Assembly: GCA_019116305.1 (NCBI GenBank)
Contig: DXBY01000220.1
Span: 1 to 38,940, forward strand
DNA from: Candidatus Ruania gallistercoris
Lineage (GTDB): Bacteria; Actinomycetota; Actinomycetes; Actinomycetales; Beutenbergiaceae
Reading direction: 5' to 3'
DNA: 38,940 bases
Shown in pieces: positions 34,131 to 38,940 of this stretch (position 1 is its first letter; the number at the start of each line of letters is the position of its first letter). The notes below the pieces were generated by a model. The model did not search any database, was not told the DNA's origin, and saw nothing but the letters and a program-made list of their open reading frames with translations. A program made the position numbers and the translations under genes.

Positions 34131-34712
34131 CTACTCGCCGATCGACCCGTCGATGGCCTCCCGGATCAGGTCGGCATGGCCGTTGTGCCGGGCGTACTCC
34201 TCGATCATGTGCACCAGGATCCAGCGCAGGCTGTGCCGCTGCCCATCCGGCCAGCCGCGGATGGCGAGCGTGCTCAGACCGTCGGTGAGGCCGCGCCGGG
34301 TGGTCTCCCGGGAGTGGCTCACCGCATCCTGCCAGAGCGTGAACAACTCGTGCGGGGAGTCCTCGACGGCTGAGGTCCACTCCCAGTCCGGATCGCTGTT
34401 CCAGTCCACGCTCTGCCAGAGTGCGGGCATGTCCTGGCCGAGGAACATCTCGGTGAACCAGTGCTCCTCCACCCAGGCCATGTGCTTGAGGATGCCGCCG
34501 AGGGTCATCGTCGAAGCGGCCACCCGCACGTTCAGCCCGGCGGCATCCAGCCCGGAGCACTTCCAGTGCAAGGTGCCGCGCTGGAAGTCCAAGAAGCTCG
34601 TCAGGGTGTGCCACTCGTCCACGGCCAGCGGCGGGTCGACCCGGCCTTCGTCGTCCAGCGGGACCTCGGATTGCGCGGACGGGGCGGGCAGTGGGGGAAT
34701 CGTCTCACTCAT
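34131..34712 (-). CDS. DinB/DUF664 family protein
   Basis: This four-helix-bundle protein of the DinB/YfiT fold has 193 residues. Candidate metal ligands are His in ILKHMAWVEEHWFTEM near 75-90 and the paired His of LVHMIEEYARHNGHADLIRE near 166-185, so the three-His site is complete. Actinobacterial members of this fold include mycothiol-dependent transferases; the substrate here is unknown. The start is ATG 34712 (MSETIPPLPAPSAQSEVPLD). It follows a methyltransferase gene by 18 bases on the same strand and converges on the HemK-like gene 34 bases away. Confidence 0.85.
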   Translation of the reverse strand: MSETIPPLPAPSAQSEVPLDDEGRVDPPLAVDEWHTLTSFLDFQRGTLHWKCSGLDAAGLNVRVAASTMTLGGILKHMAWVEEHWFTEMFLGQDMPALWQSVDWNSDPDWEWTSAVEDSPHELFTLWQDAVSHSRETTRRGLTDGLSTLAIRGWPDGQRHSLRWILVHMIEEYARHNGHADLIREAIDGSIGE

Positions 34713-34730
34713 GGGCGGTGATTCTCTCAG

Positions 34731-35519
34731 TCAGCGGGGACATGCTCGGATCAGGTGGCGGGTGGAGTGCGCCACGAACACGCCGTCGGCGCGGATCTGG
34801 GAATCGAGGACGTGCAGCCGGTCGCGGTAGCGGTCCACGGTGAAGTCTGGCACCCACCACGGGCACTTGCGCAGGATCCACACCACCGCACCCACGTCGA
34901 AGAACTCCATCCGGCAGCGCGCCGTGCGCAGCTCGACCACGGCCAGGCCGGCGCGTTGTGCCGCAGCGGCCTCCGCGTCCGGATCCCGGGAGTGCCGCTG
35001 CCGGGGCAGTGGGCCGAGGAAGTGCTCGATCAGCTCGAACGCGGACGCCGGGCCCACGTGCTGGGCGAGGTAGTGCCCGCCCGGAGCGAGCAGCCGGGCG
35101 ATCTCCAGCCACTGCGGGGAGACCGGGTGCCGGGCGGTGACCAGCTCCACCGCACTGTCCGGCAACGGCACCGGCGCACCGGGCTCAGTCTCCAGCACCT
35201 GCACACCCCGCGGGCCGAGCAGCTCCCGGGCTCGGGCCGCGTTCGGCGGCCAGCCTTCGGTCACGTACGTCGAGGGGGGCAGGTGCGGCACCTGCGCGAT
35301 CACCTCACCCCCGCCGGTGTCCAGGTCGACGGCGGAGGTGACAGTGCCGAGTGCCGAGCTGAGACGCCGCAGGTATCCCCACGGCGGGCGCTCCTCCGTA
35401 GCCCGGCCGGCCAACCAGGTGAAGTCCCACCCGGTGATGTCCGCCGCGGCCGCCTCGGCCACCAGGTCCTCGAACTCGCGCACCGCATGAGCCTGGCCCA
35501 TGCGCACGTGTGTGGGCAA
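34731..35519 (-). CDS. SAM-dependent methyltransferase, class I
   Basis: The 262-residue product resembles small-molecule class I methyltransferases. The SAM-binding motif I is VDLDTGGGEVIAQVP near 65-80, slightly off the usual DxGxGxG. LPDSAVELVTARHPVSPQW and LAPGGHYLAQHVG provide motifs II and III, followed by HFLGPLPRQRHSRDPD and a C-terminal cap (FFDVGAVVWILRKCPWWVPD). Its substrate cannot be inferred. The start is uncertain: TTG 35519 has GGGTG seven bases upstream, while ATG 35501 (MGQAHAVREFEDL) has none. It probably forms a unit with the DinB-fold gene. Confidence 0.8.
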   Translation of the reverse strand: MPTHVRMGQAHAVREFEDLVAEAAAADITGWDFTWLAGRATEERPPWGYLRRLSSALGTVTSAVDLDTGGGEVIAQVPHLPPSTYVTEGWPPNAARARELLGPRGVQVLETEPGAPVPLPDSAVELVTARHPVSPQWLEIARLLAPGGHYLAQHVGPASAFELIEHFLGPLPRQRHSRDPDAEAAAAQRAGLAVVELRTARCRMEFFDVGAVVWILRKCPWWVPDFTVDRYRDRLHVLDSQIRADGVFVAHSTRHLIRACPR

Positions 35520-35587
35520 GTACTTTCACCCCCTGCGCCCTCGAGCCGGTGCCGCGCTCTGGTCAGAGCTCGGCTGCAGTGCGGGAG

Positions 35588-36262
35588 TCAGGACGCCGAT
35601 GGCGTGCGCTTGGAGACCAGCCGCGCCACGGCGTCGTCCATGTGCGCCACCAGGAGGTCCTTCGCCTCGGTCAGCGTGCCAGCGGCGATCGCCTCGGTCA
35701 GCTCCTCGTGCTCCCGCACCTGAGTACTCAGATCCGGGTAGGTGGTCTGCAGCTCACCTAGACACATCCGCGTCTCCACCACCAGGGTGCGCATCGCCCG
35801 GATCAGCCGCGGACTCTGCGAACAGGCCACCAACTTCTCGTGGAAGGCGTGATCAGCGTCGGAGACGCCCGACGCACTGCCGCGGCGGGCCGCAGCACGC
35901 ATCGAGGTGATGCTCGGCTCCAGCGCCCGTACGGTCTCCTCCCGGCGCTCGGCCATGACCAGCTCCAGGGCACCGCGCTCGATCGCCGACCGGGTCCGGT
36001 AGATGTCTTCCACATCGTCGGTGGAGAGCTCGGTGACGAACACCCCGCGGTTCCGGATCGCGTGCAGCAGCCCCTCGGCCACCAGACGTTGCATCGCCTC
36101 CCGCAGCGGGCCGCGGGAGACGTCGAGCCGTTCGGCCAGCTCGGTCTCACCGAGCTGTTCACCCTGTTCCAACCGCCCGGCCATGATCGCCCCACGCAGC
36201 TGCTCGGCCACGTACTCCACCGTCGACTGACGCTTCGGAGGTTTCAGCTCACCGACCGGCAT
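35588..36262 (-). CDS. GntR-family transcriptional regulator, FCD (FadR-like) subfamily
   Basis: This DNA-binding regulator has 224 residues. The winged helix-turn-helix covers about 10-75 (EYVAEQLRGAIMAGRLEQGE, then LAERLDVSRGPLREAMQRLV), and the FCD ligand domain has the metal-binding Asp/His set: DADHAFHEKLV, TQVREHEELTEAI and LLVAHMDDAVARL. FCD regulators often sense carboxylates and bind sites of the TTGT-ACAA kind. Such a site, ATTGTTGACAAT, lies between the divergent operons at 37824. GGGAGGG precedes the ATG, whose start overlaps the racemase gene before it by 14 bases, so all three leftward genes form one operon. The frame extends upstream to 36532 without family similarity. Confidence 0.9.
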   Translation of the reverse strand: MPVGELKPPKRQSTVEYVAEQLRGAIMAGRLEQGEQLGETELAERLDVSRGPLREAMQRLVAEGLLHAIRNRGVFVTELSTDDVEDIYRTRSAIERGALELVMAERREETVRALEPSITSMRAAARRGSASGVSDADHAFHEKLVACSQSPRLIRAMRTLVVETRMCLGELQTTYPDLSTQVREHEELTEAIAAGTLTEAKDLLVAHMDDAVARLVSKRTPSAS

Positions 36263-36983
36263 CGACCCTCCCCTCTGCGAACAGTGCTCCGAGCCGGGCA
36301 CTGTACCGGGACTGGGCCGCCAGCCGGAGTCCCTCCCAGATGGTGACCTGGTTGGCGGTGAGCACCGGTTTGCCCAGCCGGGCCTCCAGGTCCGGCAGCA
36401 CGGAGAGGGTGCGCATCGCGGTGTCCGGTACGAGCAGCGCCTGAGCGTCCGGGTGATCGTTCCCCGAGGCCAGTGCGGTGACTTCGGCAGGGGAGAGCCG
36501 GCCCACCTCGGCGGCCGTGTCGATCCCGGCACTGGAGAAGGAGACCACCTCCACCCCCGCGGCGGCGAGGTAGTCCACGAACAGCTGAGCGACGTCGTCG
36601 GGATAGCTCGCGGCCACGGCGACCCGGGTCAGATCCAGCGCCGCGAGTGCGGCCAGGTAGGCGCGGCTGGTGCTGGAGGTGGGCACTCCGGTGATCTGCT
36701 CGAGCCGGGCCACCTGGTCCTCGGCCCCCTCCGGCCCGTAGACGAAACTGCCCGAGGTGCACGCCCACACCACCGCAGCCGGTCGGTGCGGCGCCAGCTG
36801 CCGGGCTCCCTCGGCAAGCCGCTCCGGGCTACCCAGGTCGAGCAGCTCGGCCACGGCGTGCAGGTCCGTGCCGTAGATGTGCGCCACCGGCAGGTCGACG
36901 CCCAGCCAGCCGGCGGCCATCGGATAGTCATCCTCGGCGGCGTGGTCGGGGTAGATGAACCCGACAGTGGCTGGCGGCCTCAT
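36249..36983 (-). CDS. Asp/Glu racemase superfamily protein lacking the second active-site Cys
   Basis: This 244-residue protein belongs to the Asp/Glu/hydantoin racemase superfamily, closest in layout to maleate cis-trans isomerases and arylmalonate decarboxylases. The first catalytic Cys is present (Cys75 in VVWACTSGSFVYG). The second Cys position, aligned by the conserved GKPVLTANQ that follows, reads LLVPDTAMRTL, with Asp187 in place of Cys. Two-Cys racemization or isomerization therefore seems unlikely. It may decarboxylate, use another base or partner its neighbour. The ATG overlaps the upstream gene by four bases. I choose ATG 36983 because the frame upstream (to 37700) lies inside the neighbouring gene. 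Confidence 0.82.
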   Translation of the reverse strand: MRPPATVGFIYPDHAAEDDYPMAAGWLGVDLPVAHIYGTDLHAVAELLDLGSPERLAEGARQLAPHRPAAVVWACTSGSFVYGPEGAEDQVARLEQITGVPTSSTSRAYLAALAALDLTRVAVAASYPDDVAQLFVDYLAAAGVEVVSFSSAGIDTAAEVGRLSPAEVTALASGNDHPDAQALLVPDTAMRTLSVLPDLEARLGKPVLTANQVTIWEGLRLAAQSRYSARLGALFAEGRVDAGR

Positions 36984-37801
36984 GAGGCGTCCTCCGTGAT
37001 CTCCTCGGACGGCTGCTCGATCTCCGGCAGCGGCGGCGGGTCGACGTTCTCCTGGAACACGCCGCGCAGCCAGCTGCCGGGTCCGACCATCGGCAGGCCC
37101 ATCCGGCCCAGGCAGGCCCAGACGGTGAGCTGGTTCGCGGTGAGCACCGGTTTGCCGAGGTCCCGTTCCAGTGGAGTGATGATGTCGTAGGTGGGCAGAT
37201 TGGTACAGGAGACGAAGATCGCCTCCGCAGCCGGATCGTCGGCCGCCATCACCAGTTCGGCCACTGTGCGGTAGTTCACCTTCCAGATCCCGCCGCCCAG
37301 GCCCAGGTACTGCGAGCGCACCACGCTGACGTCGAGCTCGCCGAGGAACTCCTCGAGGCGTCGGGTGAGCGGCTCGTCGTAGGGGGTGACCACCGAGATC
37401 GAGGTCAGTCCGAGCTCGCGGACCGCCTCGGCGAGGGCGCCGGAGGTGGTCAGCCCGGCAGGTGCGCCGGCCGCCTCGATCGCTGCGCACAGCGCTGCCT
37501 CGTAGGCGAGGCCGTGCACGAAGCTGCCGGAGCTGCACAGGAACGCGACCACCTCCGGTTCCACCCCGAGCACATCCCGGGTGGCGTGCTGCAGGTGGTC
37601 GGTGGCCGAGACCAGCTCGGCCATCTCCAGGCTCACCGGCACCTGCTCGTAGGGGGTGCGGGCCAGGTGCAGGCTCACCTCCAGCGGTGCCCAGCGCCAC
37701 AGCTCACGCTCCAACGCCAGGTCGAAGGGTGCGATGATGCCGATGCCGCGTTGGGCCAGGGGGCCTTCGAACTCCGCGCCGCTCACTTCCACATGTCTCA
37801 C
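36980..37801 (-). CDS. Asp/Glu racemase superfamily protein (maleate isomerase-like), two-Cys form
   Basis: This 273-residue member of the same superfamily keeps both active-site cysteines: Cys89 in VAFLCSSGSFVHG and Cys199 in FVSCTNLPTYDIITPLE, followed by GKPVLTANQLTVW. That layout suits maleate isomerase-type or racemase chemistry on a small dicarboxylate or amino acid derivative. The identity with its neighbour is only moderate, so they are old paralogues or distinct subfamilies. GTG 37801 has little ribosome site; GTG 37792 has AAGGTG six bases upstream and may be the true start. This is the first gene of the leftward operon, divergent from the dehydrogenase. Confidence 0.84.
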   Translation of the reverse strand: MRHVEVSGAEFEGPLAQRGIGIIAPFDLALERELWRWAPLEVSLHLARTPYEQVPVSLEMAELVSATDHLQHATRDVLGVEPEVVAFLCSSGSFVHGLAYEAALCAAIEAAGAPAGLTTSGALAEAVRELGLTSISVVTPYDEPLTRRLEEFLGELDVSVVRSQYLGLGGGIWKVNYRTVAELVMAADDPAAEAIFVSCTNLPTYDIITPLERDLGKPVLTANQLTVWACLGRMGLPMVGPGSWLRGVFQENVDPPPLPEIEQPSEEITEDAS

Positions 37802-37823
37802 CTTTGCATCGGCGGATCATCTG

Positions 37824-37862
37824 ATTGTTGACAATAGTAGGAGCGGCTCATACGTTGTCAAT
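37824..37862. promoter_or_regulatory. divergent overlapping promoters with candidate GntR operators
   Basis: Rightward, TTGACA (37828-37833) and TACGTT (37851-37856) are 17 bases apart, with TACGTT six bases before the dehydrogenase ATG. Leftward, TTGACA (37861-37856) and TATTGT (37836-37831) are 19 bases apart. The inverted repeat ATTGT-TG-ACAAT (37824-37835) and a second TTGTCAA (37855-37861) match FCD-type operators and cover the promoter elements of both directions. One regulator could control both operons. Confidence 0.55.
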
Positions 37863-38834
37863 ATGCGAGATCGGCCTGTTGTCGTGCTGCACGACGGCGA
37901 GGTGCCCAGCCCCGAGACGATGGCACCGCTCGAGCGACTCACCCAGGTGTACTACACCGACGAAGCGGGGTTGGCCGAAGCACTTCCGGGGGCGGAGGTG
38001 CTGTTCGCCTATCACTTCACCTCGGCCGCGCTTCCGGCGGCGTGGCACGCCGCCGACTCGCTGCGCTGGCTGCACGTCGCGGCCGCCGGAGTGGACCCGT
38101 TCATGACCGAGGAGGTCCGCACCTCCGAGGTGCTGGTGACCAACTCCCGGGGGGTGTTCGACGAGCCGATCGCGGAGTACGTGCTCGGCCAGGTGCTCGC
38201 ATTCGCCAAGGACCTGCCCGGGTCCTGGCGGCGGCAGCAGGAGGGGCGCTGGGAGCACCGGGAGTCCGAGCGGGTCGCCGGCACCCGCGCGCTCGTGGTG
38301 GGCACCGGCCCGATCGGTCGGACGATCGCCCGCCTGCTCCGCGCGGCCGGCCTCCGGGTGCGCGGTTCCGGGCGCCGTGCCCGCGAGGATGATCCGGACT
38401 TCGGGGTGGTGGCCGCCCAGCAGGACCTGCCGGCCGAGCTCGCCCAGGCGGACTGGGTGGTGCTCGCTGCCCCGCTGACCGACGCCACCCGGGGGATGAT
38501 CGATGCCGACGCGCTGGCCGCGATGCGTCCCACTGCCCGGCTGATCAACGTCGGTCGCGGTGAGCTGGTCCGCACCGACGACCTGGTCGGCGCCCTGCGC
38601 GAAGGGGTGATCGCCGGTGCCGCCCTGGATGTGATGGACCCGGAGCCGCTCCCGGCCGGGCATCCGCTCTGGCACCTGCCGACGGCGCTGATCACCCCGC
38701 ACAACTCCGGCGACTTCATCGGCTGGCGGCGCGCCCTGGTGGAGCTCTTCGCCGAGAACCTTGCCCGCTGGCAAGCCGGAGAAGACCTGCACAACGTTGT
38801 GGACAAGACCATGGGATACGTACCAGGGAGCTGA
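37863..38834 (+). CDS. D-2-hydroxyacid dehydrogenase, NAD(P)-dependent
   Basis: This enzyme interconverts 2-hydroxy and 2-keto acids. The 323-residue product has the family's two domains. The Rossmann motif is ALVVGTGPIGRTIARLLRAA near 139-158. Catalytic Arg lies in LINVGRGELV (near 238), Glu in DVMDPEPLPAGHPLW (near 260) and His in ITPHNSGDF (near 278), so the active site is complete. The reading frame extends upstream to 37656, but ATG 37863 is the likely start because the TACGTT -10 ends six bases before it, implying a leaderless message. Close kin act on glyoxylate, hydroxypyruvate or branched 2-keto acids; the true substrate is unknown. Confidence 0.88.
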   Translation: MRDRPVVVLHDGEVPSPETMAPLERLTQVYYTDEAGLAEALPGAEVLFAYHFTSAALPAAWHAADSLRWLHVAAAGVDPFMTEEVRTSEVLVTNSRGVFDEPIAEYVLGQVLAFAKDLPGSWRRQQEGRWEHRESERVAGTRALVVGTGPIGRTIARLLRAAGLRVRGSGRRAREDDPDFGVVAAQQDLPAELAQADWVVLAAPLTDATRGMIDADALAAMRPTARLINVGRGELVRTDDLVGALREGVIAGAALDVMDPEPLPAGHPLWHLPTALITPHNSGDFIGWRRALVELFAENLARWQAGEDLHNVVDKTMGYVPGS

Positions 38835-38835
38835 C

Positions 38836-38940
38836 GTGGAACCCACTGAGATGACCGCCGTCGAACTCGTCACCGCCTATGGCGCCGGTGACCTCTCCCC
38901 GGTGGAGGTGACCTCCGCCGTCCTGGACCGGATCGAGGAG
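38836..38940 (+). CDS. amidase, N-terminal fragment cut by the window end
   Basis: The 35 residues from GTG 38836 include MTAVELVTAYGAGDLSPVEV and TSAVLDRIEE, the usual N-terminus of amidase signature enzymes (GatA/AtzF type). The catalytic Lys-Ser-Ser part lies beyond the window, so the substrate class cannot be judged. GGGAG lies a few bases before the start. It follows the dehydrogenase by one base and probably shares its message. Confidence 0.75.
   Translation, partial: MEPTEMTAVELVTAYGAGDLSPVEVTSAVLDRIEE

Overview
This is a high-GC chromosomal segment from an actinobacterium, most likely of the Micrococcales. The evidence is the gene order, an mIHF gene, an RbpA gene, paired PafB/PafC regulators, a PriA without helicase motifs, an Lnt-Ppm1 pair and many leaderless-looking starts (a TAnnnT box 6-7 nt before the start codon). 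I cannot fix the genus; a Beutenbergia/Ruania-like organism is a guess. No tRNA, rRNA, CRISPR array, integrase or complete insertion sequence was seen.

Bases 1-7437 are a conserved housekeeping block on the + strand: carB (cut by the window edge, with an in-frame TAG at 10-12), pyrF, mihF, gmk, rpoZ, coaBC and metK. Bases 7438-9980 interrupt the usual metK-priA order with a broken DUF222/HNH gene and an aminoglycoside-phosphotransferase-fold gene. The block then resumes with priA, a HAD hydrolase, fmt, rsmB and rpe (10061-16291).

Between rpe and hisE, where many actinobacteria carry riboflavin biosynthesis genes, this window has eight 20-bp tandem units, a 14-bp palindrome, an FMN riboswitch and two genes of a RibXY-type flavin uptake system (16301-18546). 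hisE, hisG, a PH-domain membrane protein and a convergent DUF3866 gene follow. Next comes a divergent region with a perfect 66-bp direct repeat, then pafB, pafC, a small membrane protein, tatA, tatC, a diacylglycerol-kinase-like gene and the helicase helY. Pup-proteasome genes, often next to pafBC, are not present here.

A 441-bp spacer after helY has a candidate promoter and several adjacent perfect inverted repeats, just before lnt and ppm1 (lipoprotein acylation and polyprenol-phosphate mannose synthesis). rbpA converges on ppm1 and has a SigR/SigH-like promoter. An aldo/keto reductase and a HemK-like methyltransferase run rightward; a DinB-fold protein and a methyltransferase run leftward.

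The right end (35588-38940) looks like a small catabolic locus. Two different Asp/Glu-racemase-superfamily genes and a GntR/FCD regulator run leftward. A D-2-hydroxyacid dehydrogenase and the start of an amidase run rightward. Both directions are served by one compact divergent promoter region with TTGACAA repeats. One racemase paralogue lacks the second active-site cysteine, and the substrate of the locus is unknown.
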